Positions 11,190 through 23,109 of a stretch of DNA of 64,000 bases are shown here, piece by piece. Source of the stretch: Pseudoips prasinana (lineage: Eukaryota; Arthropoda; Insecta; Lepidoptera; Nolidae); NCBI GenBank assembly GCA_951640165.1, contig OX621255.1:23596001-23660000 (forward strand), given 5' to 3'. Both the position numbers and the translations under genes were made by a program. Numbering within the stretch: position 1 is the stretch's first letter; every line of letters starts with the position of its first letter. Under the pieces are notes generated by a model. It was given only the letters and a program-made list of their open reading frames with translations, made no database searches and was not told the DNA's origin.

Positions 11190-11400
11190 CTAGTCTATAA
11201 CAAACTTCCCAGTAATATCAGAGGAATGTCTACGAATAAATTTAAAAGAACTATAAAAGCCAAATTGTGTAACAGGGCTTACTACAGAACTGCTGATTAT
11301 TTAAGTGACGAAATGGCTTGGGATTGAGTCGCTTTAAATTAACATATTTCAACACAATGTAATTTTATGTTAATAAATACATATTTTAAAAAGGATTCAT
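11190..11400 (+). mobile_element. Jockey/CR1-like LINE, C-terminal remnant
   Basis: From about 11187 the plus strand codes for 'LVYNKLPSNIRGMSTNKFK' and then 'CNRAYYRTADYLSDEMAWD' and a stop at 11326. This is the usual end of non-LTR reverse transcriptases ('NKLP-x-I... K-F K... AYY'). A short 3'UTR with aataaat follows. It is heavily 5'-truncated. Confidence 0.65.
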
Positions 11401-11567
11401 ACTGAGTTTCTCAGTAGCTGCCACGTCATGCACTGCACGGTAGGGTTTAAAAAAACTCGACGATTCCACACAAATGTAATATTTTTACGGCATTGAGAAA
11501 ATAAAAAAAAATGATTTTTTTTTCTTTGAATGCATTTTCTCTAATTACCCTGTTATTATATTTTGTA

Positions 11568-12175
11568 CTAGCTGTGCCCCGCGGTTTTACCCGCGTTAAA
11601 TTTTATAAATTATCATAGCTCCTCCCCCGTAGGCGACAGCGTGATAATATGTAGCATATATGTTAACAGGTCGGATTAACATATATGCTACATATTATCA
11701 CGCTATATGCTACATATTATTGGTAATATTCATGCAAAAATTAAAGTAAATCCATGCAGTACTTTTTGAGTTTAGCCCGGACATACATACAGACAAACAG
11801 ACACACAGACAAAAATTCTAAAATCTATATTTTTGGCTTCGATATCTATTTTAGATAGCTGTGCCCCGCGGTTTTACCCACGTTAAACTTTATAAATTGT
11901 CACAGCTTCTCCCCCGTAGGTGATAGCGTGATAATACGTAGCCTATATGTTGACCCGACCTCTTAGTAATATACATGCAAAATTTGAAGTAAAGCCGTGC
12001 AGTATTTTTTGAGTTTAGGCCGGACATACATACAGACAAACAGACACACAGACAAAAATTCTAAAAACTATATTTTTGGCTTCGATATCGATTGTAGATC
12101 ACGCCCCAAGTATCCTTTTTAAAAAATATTCAATGTACAGTTTTGACTTTCCTACGATTTTATTATATGTATAGA
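11568..12175 (-). mobile_element. Two Helitrons joined head to tail
   Basis: The first copy starts with CTAG plus the GC hairpin at 11568 and runs to about 11855. A second 3' end (agctgtgccccgcgg) begins at about 11856 and its 5' end (tatgtatagat) is at about 12165. The first copy lacks its own 5' end and carries an inverted duplication at 11638-11704 (29-bp perfect arms, 9-base loop). Confidence 0.8.
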
Positions 12176-12561
12176 TGACGCCCCAATTATCCATTTTTTA
12201 TAATATTCAATGTACAGTTTTGACTTTCCTACGATTTTATTATATGTATAGATGCCGCCCCAATTATCCATTTTTTATAATATTCAATGTACAGTTTTGA
12301 CTTTCCTACGATTTTATTATATGTATAGATGACGCCCCAATTATCCATTTTTTATAATATTCAATGTACAGTTTTGACTTTCCTACGGTTTTATTATATG
12401 TATAGATGACGCCCCAATTATCCATTTTTTATAATATTCAATGTACAGTTTTGACTTTCCTACGATTTTATTATATGTATAGATGACGCCCCAATTATCC
12501 ATTTTTTATAATATTCAATGTACAGTTTTGATTTTCCTACGATTTTATTATATGTATAGAT
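12096..12561 (-). repeat. Tandem array of the Helitron 5' end, 77-bp unit, six copies
   Basis: The 5' terminal segment, 'cgccccaa-tatcc...ttattatatgtatagat', is repeated: the first copy belongs to the Helitron and five more follow with starts of 'ccccaatt' at 12181, 12258, 12335, 12412 and 12489, exactly 77 bp apart. Only a few substitutions separate the units, so expansion was recent. Confidence 0.9.
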
Positions 12562-12697
12562 TAGTCTAAGTTATAAAATTGTATACGCTGTGCCAATATG
12601 AAAAAGCATGTAAGAACTTTAAAGTTCTATTGTATTTTCTCTGCAAGTGATTTTTGTAATCTTTTGAGTAAATAAATGTCTTAAACCTAAAAAAAAA
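12562..12697 (+). mobile_element. LINE 3'UTR with poly(A)
   Basis: 'tttgagtaaataaatgtctt' then 'aaacct' and a run of A at 12688-12697 look like a polyadenylated retrotransposon 3' end. The coding part is gone. Confidence 0.45.
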
Positions 12698-13169
12698 GGG
12701 CGGCCTAAGTTATAGCAATTACCCCAAAGAATAGTCAGAAAATGCGCTATAGTAAATATTCAGTACAGGGTCAGCAATACACAAGATTTCAAAAACTAAA
12801 AGGGTATTGTATAGTTACAGAATTTCTTATTGCTTATATGTAAATGTTCTAAAGTAGATCCTATCATGTAGGTATTACGTGAAAGCTTGTCTCAATAGTT
12901 CTTGGCAAGCGCTCGGATGCTTTATCTGATATATCGCCGAATATATTCTGTACGATATTTCAGACCGGTTTATTACTATTTCTCCCAATTTGTTGCTGAA
13001 TTGGTTGTGAATGTATTATGTAAAACATACGAAGCATTTGTGAATACGCTACTTGATCGCCCTTGAAGCGCTGAAATCTGATATGAGGGAGACGGGGCAA
13101 TAAACTTTTGACCTCTACGTCTTAGGAATACATATATATTATTATCTGTTTTATATAATATTCTGTTTC
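12698..13169. other. Intron 1 sequence, nothing recognised
   Basis: No exon or repeat that I can support. Confidence 0.3.
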
Positions 13170-13621
13170 TTCTACCAGTGTGTGTTGCCAGTGATGACTT
13201 ACGGAACTGAGACGTGGTCGCTAACTATGGGCCTTCTCAGGCGGCTCATGGTCACCCAAAGAGCAATGGAAAGGGCTATGTTTGAAGTTTCCCTGCGAGA
13301 TCGAATCAGAAATGCTGAGATCCGCAGGCGAACCAAAATAGCCGTCATAGCCCAAAGAGTTGCCGAACTGAAGTGGCAGTGGGCAGGGCACATAGCTCGT
13401 AGAACCAACGGCCGATGGGGCAGAAAGATTCTCGAGTGGCGACCACGAACTGGAAGACGCAGCGTGCGGGCAGGCTCCCTACAAGGTAGATCGACGATCT
13501 TGTGCGGGTCGCGGGAAGCCGCTGGATGCGGGCAGCGCAGGACCAGCTATTGTAGAAATCCTTGGGGGACGCCTTTGTCCAGCAGTGGACGTGTTTCGGC
13601 TGATATGATGATGATGATGAT
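13170..13621 (+). mobile_element. RTE-type LINE 3' end (family 1), nearly open
   Basis: It codes for 'PVMTYGTETWSLTMGLLRRL', then 'RAMERAMFEVSLRDRIRN', 'ELKWQWAGHIARRTNGRWG' and 'ILEWRPRTGRRS', the C-terminal part of the reverse transcriptase of RTE-like LINEs common in Lepidoptera. A frameshift occurs after 'GRRS' (near 13463), where the expected 'GRPP-RW-DDL' lies in another frame. The 3' end is the usual 'cggctgatatgatgatgatg' with a (tga)n tail. Only the last ~450 bp of a 3-kb element remain. Other fragments lie at 40593, 46108 and 57783. Confidence 0.8.
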
Positions 13622-13774
13622 GATTCTGTTTCTCCCCTCAACGCCGTATTATCCTAAAGAATGTTCTATGTTCCTACGCATACTAAGTCAACGAGATCAT
13701 CAGAAATCCTGCAATCTATTTTGCCAACGCATTCCATCAATTTGACACTAACTTAATATAAGCTAGACTAGCTT

Positions 13775-14160
13775 GACTGCCTCATTGTCTAGCGGTAGCG
13801 TGTTCACCCGCAGATAACGAGGTCCTGGGTTCAAATCCCGGGTCGAAAGATCCCAAAATCCCAAAAGTGATTTTGGGATTTTTCTGTAATAAGAAAAAAT
13901 CTTAATATCAGCCCGAAGCCTAGGAGTTGGCGGTGTTGTACCCCCGTGCCTCGGAGAGCACCTAAAGTCGTCGGTCCTGTACCTGGCGTCTTTCAGATCG
14001 TGTCGCTAGTCGTCCCATCGGATCATGAGAGTGGTGGAATAGAATATGCTCCTGTGTTTGCGCACACACTTGCGCACTATAATATGTCACGCGCAAATGG
14101 CTAGTCTCCATTGAGATTGGCCGCCGTGGTCGAAATTCGGCTTGGAGGACATTATTATTT
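13775..14160 (+). repeat. tRNA-headed SINE A, full length
   Basis: The head 'gactgcctcattgtctagcg' with an A-box-like 'tagcggtagcgtg' and B-box 'gggttcaaatcccgggtc' is tRNA-like. The body includes 'cgtgcctcggagagcac' and 'gtcgctagtcgtcccatcgg', and it ends 'gaggacattattattt'. Copies on both strands lie at 29914, 49263, 55941 and 59756. Confidence 0.8.
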
Positions 14161-14196
14161 TATTATACTTGTGTATAATAAAATAATAATGTCCTC
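14145..14196. repeat. Perfect hairpin at SINE A tail
   Basis: Arms of 24 bp (14145-14168 and 14173-14196) with loop TTGT. The left arm is the SINE A 3' end and its (att)n tail, so the right arm is an inverted copy of that end. Confidence 0.9.
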
Positions 14197-14225
14197 TTAA
14201 TATTATTACTTTTATAATATATATA

Positions 14226-14362
14226 TTTTATTCTAAATGTTTTCATACAATCCATGTACCTAAATATCTATATGTACCTAGAAATAATTATGTACATAAC
14301 TATATTACTCCAAACATGTTCGACAAGGGATTTTTAAAGTCTAGGTGAATAAAATTCCTTTT
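14226..14362 (+). repeat. LINE-like 3' tail, family L
   Basis: Same order of motifs as at 8884-9010: 'atctatatgtacctag', 'ctccaaacatgttcgac', 'ggtgaataaaattcc'. It directly borders the minisatellite on its left. Confidence 0.5.
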
Positions 14363-14389
14363 TCCATCTATAATATATTGTATCTATTT

Positions 14390-17300
14390 ATATAAGTATA
14401 TATATAAGTATCTGTATCAGTTGTCTGGTCGCCATAGTAGCCTCTACCTCTACTACTATTATATATAAGTATATATATAAGTATCTGTATCAGTTGTCTG
14501 GTCGCCATAGTAGCCTCTACCTCTACTACTATTATATATAAGTATATATATAAGTATCTGTATCAGTTGTCTGGTCGCCATAGTAGCCTCTACCTCTACT
14601 ACTATTATATATAAGTATATATATAAGTATCTGTATCAGTTGTCTGGTCGCCATAGTAGCCTCTACCTCTACTACTATTATATATAAGTATATATATAAG
14701 TATCTGTATCAGTTGTCTGGTCGCCATAGTAGCCTCTACCTCTACTACTATTATATATAAGTATATATATAAGTATCTGTATCAGTTGTCTGGTCGCCAT
14801 AGTAGCCTCTACCTCTACTACTATTATATATAAGTATATATATAAGTATCTGTATCAGTTGTCTGGTCGCCATAGTAGCCTCTACCTCTACTACTATTAT
14901 ATATAAGTATATATATAAGTATCTGTATCAGTTGTCTGGTCGCCATAGTAGCCTCTACCTCTACTACTATTATATATAAGTATATATATAAGTATCTGTA
15001 TCAGTTGTCTGGTCGCCATAGTAGCCTCTACCTCTACTACTATTATATATAAGTATATATATAAGTATCTGTATCAGTTGTCTGGTCGCCATAGTAGCCT
15101 CTACCTCTACCTCTACTACTATTATATATAAGTATATATATAAGTATCTGTATCAGTTGTCTGGTCGCCATAGTAGCCTCTACCTCTACCTCTACTACTA
15201 TTATATATAAGTATATATATAAGTATCTGTATCAGTTGTCTGGTCGCCATAGTAGCCTCTACCTCTACCTCTACTACTATTATATATAAGTATATATATA
15301 AGTATCTGTATCAGTTGTCTGGTCGCCATAGTAGCCTCTACCTCTACCTCTACTACTATTATATATAAGTATATATATAAGTATCTGTATCAGTTGTCTG
15401 GTCGCCATAGTAGCCTCTACCTCTACCTCTACTACTATTATATATAAGTATATATATAAGTATCTGTATCAGTTGTCTGGTCGCCATAGTAGCCTCTACC
15501 TCTACCTCTACTACTATTATATATAAGTATATATATAAGTATCTGTATCAGTTGTCTGGTCGCCATAGTAGCCTCTACCTCTACCTCTACTACTATTATA
15601 TATAAGTATATATATAAGTATCTGTATCAGTTGTCTGGTCACCATAGTAGCCTCTACCTCTACCTCTACTACTATTATATATAAGTATATATATAAGTAT
15701 CTGTATCAGTTGTCTGGTCGCCATAGTAGCCTCTACCTCTACCTCTACTACTATTATATATAAGTATATATATAAGTATCTGTATCAGTTGTCTGGTCGC
15801 CATAGTAGCCTCTACCTCTACCTCTACTACTATTATATATAAGTATATGTATAAGTATCTGTATCAGTTGTCTGGTCGCCATAGTAGCCTCTACCTCTAC
15901 CTCTACTACTATTATATATAAGTATATATATAAGTATCTGTATCAGTTGTCTGGTCGCCATAGTAGCCTCTACCTCTACCTCTACTACTATTATATATAA
16001 GTATATATATAAGTATCTGTATCAGTTGTCTGGTCGCCATAGTAGCCTCTACCTCTACCTCTACTACTATTATATATAAGTATATATATAAGTATCTGTA
16101 TCAGTTGTCTGGTCGCCATAGTAGCCTCTACCTCTACCTCTACTACTATTATATATAAGTATATATATAAGTATCTGTATCAGTTGTCTGGTCGCCATAG
16201 TAGCCTCTACCTCTACCTCTACTACTATTATATATAAGTATATATATAAGTATCTGTATCAGTTGTCTGGTCGCCATAGTAGCCTCTACCTCTACCTCTA
16301 CTACTATTATATATAAGTATATATATAAGTATCTGTATCAGTTGTCTGGTCGCCATAGTAGCCTCTACCTCTACCTCTACTACTATTATATATAAGTATA
16401 TATATAAGTATCTGTATCAGTTGTCTGGTCGCCATAGTAGCCTCTACCTCTACCTCTACTACTATTATATATAAGTATATATATAAGTATCTGTATCAGT
16501 TGTCTGGTCGCCATAGTAGCCTCTACCTCTACTACTATTATATATAAGTATATATATAAGTATCTGTATCAGTTGTCTGGTCGCCATAGTAGCCTCTACC
16601 TCTACTACTATTATATATAAGTATCTATATAAGTATCTGTATCAGTTGTCTGGTCGCCATAGTAGCCTCTACCTCTACCTCTACTACTATTATATATAAG
16701 TATATATATAAGTATCTGTATCAGTTGTCTGGTCGCCATAGTAGCCTCTACCTCTACCTCTACTACTATTATATATAAGTATATATATAAGTATCTGTAT
16801 CAGTTGTCTGGTCGCCATAGTAGCCTCTACCTCTACCTCTACTACTATTATATATAAGTATATATATAAGTATCTGTATCAGTTGTCTGGTCGCCATAGT
16901 AGCCTCTACCTCTACTACTATTATATATAAGTATATATATAAGTATCTGTATCAGTTGTCTGGTCGCCATAGTAGCCTCTACCTCTACCTCTACTACTAT
17001 TATATATAAGTATATATATAAGTATCTGTATCAGTTGTCTGGTCGCCATAGTAGCCTCTACCTCTACTACTATTATATATAAGTATATATATAAGTATCT
17101 GTATCAGTTGTCTGGTCGCCATAGTAGCCTCTACCTCTACTACTATTATATATAAGTATATATATAAGTATCTGTATCAGTTGTCTGGTCGCCATAGTAG
17201 CCTCTACCTCTACTACTATTATATATAAGTATATATATAAGTATCTGTATCAGTTGTCTGGTCGCCATAGTAGCCTCTACCTCTACTACTATTATATATA

Positions 17301-19666
17301 AGTATATATATAAGTATATGTATCAGTTGTCTGGTCGCCATAGTAGCCTCTACCTCTACTACTATTATATATAAGTATATATATAAGTATCTGTATCAGT
17401 TGTCTGGTCGCCATAGTAGCCTCTACCTCTACTACTATTATATATAAGTATATATATAAGTATCTGTATCAGTTGTCTGGTCGCCATAGTAGCCTCTACC
17501 TCTACTACTATTATATATAAGTATATATATAAGTATCTGTATCAGTTGTCTGGTCGCCATAGTAGCCTCTACCTCTACTACTATTATATATAAGTATATA
17601 TATAAGTATCTGTATCAGTTGTCTGGTCGCCATAGTAGCCTCTACCTCTACTACTATTATATATAAGTATATATATAAGTATCTGTATCAGTTGTCTGGT
17701 CGCCATAGTAGCCTCTACCTCTACTACTATTATATATAAGTATATATATAAGTATCTGTATCAGTTGTCTGGTCGCCATAGTAGCCTCTACCTCTACTAC
17801 TATTATATATAAGTATATATATAAGTATCTGTATCAGTTGTCTGGTCGCCATAGTAGCCTCTACCTCTACTACTATTATATATAAGTATATATATAAGTA
17901 TCTGTATCAGTTGTCTGGTCGCCATAGTAGCCTCTACCTCTACTACTATTATATATAAGTATATATATAAGTATCTGTATCAGTTGTCTGGTCGCCATAG
18001 TAGCCTCTACCTCTACCTCTACTACTATTATATATAAGTATATATATAAGTATCTGTATCAGTTGTCTGGTCGCCATAGTAGCCTCTACCTCTACTACTA
18101 TTATATATAAGTATCTATATAAGTATCTGTATCAGTTGTCTGGTCGCCATAGTAGCCTCTACCTCTACTACTATTATATATAAGTATATATATAAGTATC
18201 TGTATCAGTTGTCTGGTCGCCATAGTAGCCTCTACCTCTACTACTATTATATATAAGTATATATATAAGTATCTGTATCAGTTGTCTGGTCGCCATAGTA
18301 GCCTCTACCTCTACTACTATTATATATAAGTATATATATAAGTATCTGTATCAGTTGTCTGGTCGCCATAGTAGCCTCTACCTCTACCTCTACTACTATT
18401 ATATATAAGTATATATATAAGTATCTGTATCAGTTGTCTGGTCGCCATAGTAGCCTCTACCTCTACCTCTACTACTATTATATATAAGTATATATATAAG
18501 TATCTGTATCAGTTGTCTGGTCGCCATAGTAGCCTCTACCTCTACCTCTACTACTATTATATATAAGTATATATATAAGTATCTGTATCAGTTGTCTGGT
18601 CGCCATAGTAGCCTCTACCTCTACTACTATTATATATAAGTATATATATAAGTATCTGTATCAGTTGTCTGGTCGCCATAGTAGCCTCTACCTCTACCTC
18701 TACTACTATTATATATAAGTATATATATAAGTATCTGTATCAGTTGTCTGGTCGCCATAGTAGCCTCTACCTCTACCTCTACTACTATTATATATAAGTA
18801 TATATATAAGTATCTGTATCAGTTGTCTGGTCGCCATAGTAGCCTCTACCTCTACCTCTACTACTATTATATATAAGTATATATATAAGTATCTGTATCA
18901 GTTGTCTGGTCGCCATAGTAGCCTCTACCTCTACCTCTACTACTATTATATATAAGTATATATATAAGTATCTGTATCAGTTGTCTGGTCGCCATAGTAG
19001 CCTCTACCTCTACTACTATTATATATAAGTATATATATAAGTATCTGTATCAGTTGTCTGGTCGCCATAGTAGCCTCTACCTCTACTACTATTATATATA
19101 AGTATATATATAAGTATCTGTATCAGTTGTCTGGTCGCCATAGTAGCCTCTACCTCTACTACTATTATATATAAGTATATATATAAGTATCTGTATCAGT
19201 TGTCTGGTCGCCATAGTAGCCTCTACCTCTACTACTATTATATATAAGTATATATATAAGTATCTGTATCAGTTGTCTGGTCGCCATAGTAGCCTCTACC
19301 TCTACTACTATTATATATAAGTATATATATAAGTATCTGTATCAGTTGTCTGGTCGCCATAGTAGCCTCTACCTCTACTACTATTATATATAAGTATATA
19401 TATAAGTATCTGTATCAGTTGTCTGGTCGCCATAGTAGCCTCTACCTCTACTACTATTATATATAAGTATATATATAAGTATCTGTATCAGTTGTCTGGT
19501 CGCCATAGTAGCCTCTACCTCTACTACTATTATATATAAGTATATATATAAGTATCTGTATCAGTTGTCTGGTCGCCATAGTAGCCTCTACCTCTACTAC
19601 TATTATATATAAGTATATATATAAGTATCTGTATCAGTTGTCTGGTCGCCATAGTAGCCTCTACCT
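14390..19666. repeat. Minisatellite, 70 units of 73 or 79 bp
   Basis: The anchor 'tctgtatcag' occurs at 14411, 14484 and so on up to 19628, 70 times in 5217 bp. Of the 69 intervals, 39 are 73 bp and 30 are 79 bp. The difference is one extra hexamer CTCTAC in the '(CCTCTA)n' part. The order of lengths is 9x73, 18x79, 2x73, 3x79, 1x73, 1x79, 13x73, 1x79, 4x73, 3x79, 1x73, 4x79, 9x73. Point variants are rare: 'gtcacc' near 15641, 'tatatgtataag' near 15845, 'gtatctatat' at 16621 and 18111, and 'tatatgtatcag' at 17317. No frame stays open, so it is not coding. It lies in intron 1 of the CRAL-TRIO gene. Confidence 0.97.
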
Positions 19667-20203
19667 AGAATCCCAAGAAAACAAAAAGAATAATTAATGT
19701 TTCCAGATGATAATGATATTTGCCGTTGACTGTACTACTATTGAGTAGATATAAATCAAATCAATACAATCTATTAATTACGAACACAGGTACATTATTA
19801 ACATTTCACGGTGTCATACAAATGTGAAGATCACTATGTCCAGCCGGTGAGGACATGCAATTTTTTAAAATGTAATGACATAATTAAATTACAAAATAAT
19901 TTATAAAAAAAAAGAAATTTCACTAGCATAATAAGTAATAAAAAATTATATAAGAAATACATGCTTATCATTATGTCTAAGTCAGAAATCATAAAAAAAC
20001 AATGTACTTAAATCATTGTCACCTTAAATAATTTGTATATACCTTAAATAACAATTAAATGACGAAATTGACACACAAGTCGGAACTTTAAAACATTGGA
20101 AATATGAAAAATAAATGCCAACTATGTTTTATCCAATAAGTATTCAGTTATATCAGTATATCATTATTAGTGTTAAGTAACTATCTCCTAAACACCATAC
20201 ACA
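19667..20203. other. Intron 1 sequence, nothing recognised
   Basis: Very AT-rich; no gene or clear repeat seen. Confidence 0.35.
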
Positions 20204-20450
20204 TCATTACAGCTAAAAGAAGTCCACTGCTGGACAAGCCTCTCACAAGAACCAAATTTAGAGGAAATGCCATAATCGCCACGCTTGGCAGACGGGTTGA
20301 CGATCGCATTATCATATTATGGTCATCGTACTCAGAAGGAAGCTGCTGTCCATCCAATGATGGATATCCCCTCGACTCGGGGTCGACTTCTACGCCCCTC
20401 ACGGGATGGTATGGCGTGAAGATATTCTGATATTCGCCGCCATCACCATA
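20204..20450 (-). repeat. LINE/SINE tail, family J
   Basis: Motifs 'catcattacagct', 'agtccactgctggacaagcc', 'tcgccacgcttggcagacgg' and 'gtcgacttctacgcccc' match, in inverse orientation, the family J copies at 23836 and 60770. Confidence 0.55.
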
Positions 20451-20464
20451 TAGCGTAAATTTAA

Positions 20465-20607
20465 TGTACAGACGTCAGCACATCCAGCTATCCCCATCTG
20501 TCAAATTTCTTTCAAAGATTTTAAACTTTATCACAAAGGCATAAGGTTAACTTTCAATTGGGGAAATTTGACAGATTGGGGTAGCTTGATGTGCTGGCGT
20601 CTGTACA
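20465..20607. mobile_element. Fold-back MITE F, complete copy (143 bp)
   Basis: Ends 'tgtacagacgtcagcacatc' and 'gatgtgctggcgtctgtaca' form terminal inverted repeats that continue inward through 'ctgtcaaattt'/'aaatttgacag'. No coding capacity. Confidence 0.85.
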
Positions 20608-20739
20608 ACCAGTATAATAATATAGAATATGAATATAGATGAGTATAAATTGATGGGTGATAACTTCTTTGTAGTACATTTAATAATATCCCTTTGTAAA
20701 TATCATAAAATCATACCAAAGACATATGTATTTAATATA

Positions 20740-21770
20740 CATTCAGTCAAAAAAGTATCGGGAATGGATGATTTGTTTATGGTTCCAAATTCAAATTTTT
20801 GTTTCTTTTTGTTGTTGTTAGATTGGCACAACTGTTTTCCATTTTGGCGCGGGTTTGAGTTGCATCTGTTATTTATATTAAATACAGTGCTGGTTTTAGT
20901 AATATCATATACCTATAGTGTGTATTGCGAATTTCATAATGGACAAAAATATCGCACAAAGAGTTTGTCTAAAATTTTGCATCGCTAATGGAATTTCGAG
21001 TTCGGAGTCACTGAAAATGTTACAAAAGGCTTACGGTGAATCAACTTTATCAAAAACTCGTGCTTATGAGTGGTTCAAAGCGTTCAAAAGCGGTCGAGAT
21101 GTGATGAAAGATTTGCCTCGCTCTAGTAGGCCATCGACGTCTGCAACTGAAGTTAACATCGCAAAAGTAAAGGGAAATAGTGACTGAAAATCCTCATTCA
21201 ACTCTGACAGAGATAGCCGCCGAACTTTCTGTATCTCACGAGTCGATTCATACCATTTTAACTAATCATTTGGGTATGAAACATGTTGCCGCTCGGCTAG
21301 TCCCAAAAGATCTGAATTTTCTCCAAAAACTCAATCGCATGAAAGTCGCTGAGGACATGGTAGAACGAGTCATTTCCGACCCAACATTCATGAAACGCAT
21401 TGTTACTGGTGACGAGACGTGGGTTTACGAGTTTGACATGCAAACTAGTCAACAAGCTTCGGAGTGGCGCCTTCCAAGTGAACCGAAACCGAAAAAACCA
21501 CGCCAAAGTCGATCAAAAGTCAAAGTCATGTTGACTGTTTTCTTTGACTATCGCGGTGTTGTGCACTCTGAATTCTTACCGGAAGGTCGAACGGTAAATA
21601 AAGAATATTGTTTGAGCGTTATGCGGCGTTTAAGAGAGGAAATTCGGCGAAAAAGACCAGATTTGTGGAAAGAAAATTCTTGGATTTTGCACCACGATAA
21701 TGCGCCTTCGCACAAGGCCATCATTGTGAACGAATTTTTGACCAAACACTCGTGTAACGTAATTAACGCA
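20740..21770 (+). mobile_element. Mariner-like element, 3'-truncated
   Basis: The left end is probably 'cattcagtcaaaaaagtatc' after a TA at about 20738. A 5'UTR of about 200 bp leads to the transposase pseudogene at 20939. Recognisable mariner sequence stops near 21770, just before the third catalytic Asp, and no matching right inverted repeat is seen. A separate MITE begins shortly after, at 21952. Confidence 0.75.
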
Positions 21771-21833
21771 CACCCTCAAACACCCCAATTAGAATATTAT
21801 GTTGTAATCATAATACATACACTGAATTTTTAA
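20939..21833 (+). pseudogene. Mariner transposase, frameshifted and truncated
   Basis: The frame opens at 20939 with 'MDKNIAQRVCLKFCIANG' and 'SKTRAYEWFKAFKSGRDVM', the N-terminal helix-turn-helix of mariner transposases. One extra G in 'aaagggaaatag' (about 21171-21177) shifts the frame; the rest continues from 21180 with 'STLTEIAAELSVSHESIH'. The first catalytic Asp is in 'VTGDETWVY' and the second in 'HHDNAPSHKA'. After 'NVINAHPQTPQL' similarity ends: the third Asp, expected about 35 residues after the second, is missing. The protein cannot be active. Confidence 0.85.
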
Positions 21834-21951
21834 TTTAACATGTATATGCATTGTTATTTACTAAATAAGTTTCTTGGAATAAAGTTTATTTTTCTTTATT
21901 TTGTATTGAATGATGGAATTTGTATGAATACAAATAAACTGCGATTTTAAA

Positions 21952-22217
21952 AGTCTTATTACTTTGACTTACAGTCCATTTCAATTTGTTTTGACTATAC
22001 AGGGTTAATATGACAATAATTTCGGTAGTTTTAATTATTTTGGAATCAAAAATTACCTATATTAAAAATGATACAAATCGATTCAGTAAACTATTCTGAA
22101 CAAACTATATCCTGCAAATACTTTGTTCAGAATCGTTTACTGATTTTTATTATTGTCATATTAACCCTGTACAGTCAAAACAAATTGAAATGGACCGTAA
22201 GTCAAAGTAATAAGACT
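21952..22217. mobile_element. MITE with 69-bp terminal inverted repeats
   Basis: Left arm 21952-22020 and right arm 22149-22217 are near-perfect inverse copies ('agtcttattactttgactta' at the left, its complement at the right). The 128-bp centre has no open frame and is itself partly symmetrical around 'ttctgaacaaa'. It is not clearly related to the adjoining mariner. Confidence 0.85.
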
Positions 22218-23109
22218 GTGCGTTAATTAAGTTACATGTTGTATAGATAATATTTCGTGGTTATGTGCAAAGTACTTTTTTTGGATGCTTGTTTTACCGT
22301 AAAATCATTTCAGGGAATAGACACGAATTTAAAAGGGATAGTAAATTAATATCTTGTTGTTTTGACAAAAGCTTTTGCTGTAGAGGATAGAAAAGTAGAA
22401 TATGATCTTCGCTCAATGCGATTTCTAGCTGCACTCTAGCTTTTTGGGACTCGTTGAAGCTTGAGCTCGAAGCAACCATTCACTGCAGCAACAATTACCC
22501 ATACAGTGTCAATGTAGCATTTCAACCCAAGCCAATATTGGAATCCGTGACCACTATCTGCAGTTAAACACGCCAAAGCTACCTAAGAACCAGGGAGTAC
22601 ATTTTTTTACCAGTCGCGTTATGCACGCTTCGATTGTTATGTTCGCTTCGAAACGATTGCATGCGTCGCTCCCTTTACCAATTCATGCGTTTCCTTCAAT
22701 CGTAACAAAGCAAGAAAAACTGGAACGGTCATGAAATACGTAAGTTGAAATAATAATTAGTAAATTTTTTAAAGGTTCTTTATCGAAATGGTAGGTAGCA
22801 GAAATATTGCGACTCTTGCATCCGCCTTTTACAGCGATCTACTAAAAGATCGTGAGAAGGACAGATATTTGTGTGCATGAACATGTCTGTTTGTCCTGAG
22901 TCTGGGTGTAATTATTTATACCAAAGAAAAGTAGTATAATGTATTTATGTAATAGTATTTAATAGTACAGGATTTCAACTTGAAGTTGACAATTATAATT
23001 AAAATAACTTAAATTATCAACTAAAGAAACGTAAAACTAAGTACTAACAATATATACTTATATTTAAATTAAAATTAAATATTTACATATTATTATATGT
23101 ATAAAGGTC

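Noticed and set aside
12096..12561. Repeat-spacer array or promoter array
   Set aside because: The 77-bp unit is the Helitron end with no spacers; no known promoter elements.
13775..13850. tRNA gene
   Set aside because: A and B boxes are present, but the acceptor stem does not close and the same text heads a SINE found at many sites.
14390..19666. CRISPR-like array
   Set aside because: The whole 73/79-bp unit repeats without unique spacers, and the genome is eukaryotic; it is a minisatellite.
20629..20988. 119-codon open frame with hydrophobic stretches
   Set aside because: It covers the mariner 5' end in the wrong frame; hydrophobicity follows from T-rich DNA.
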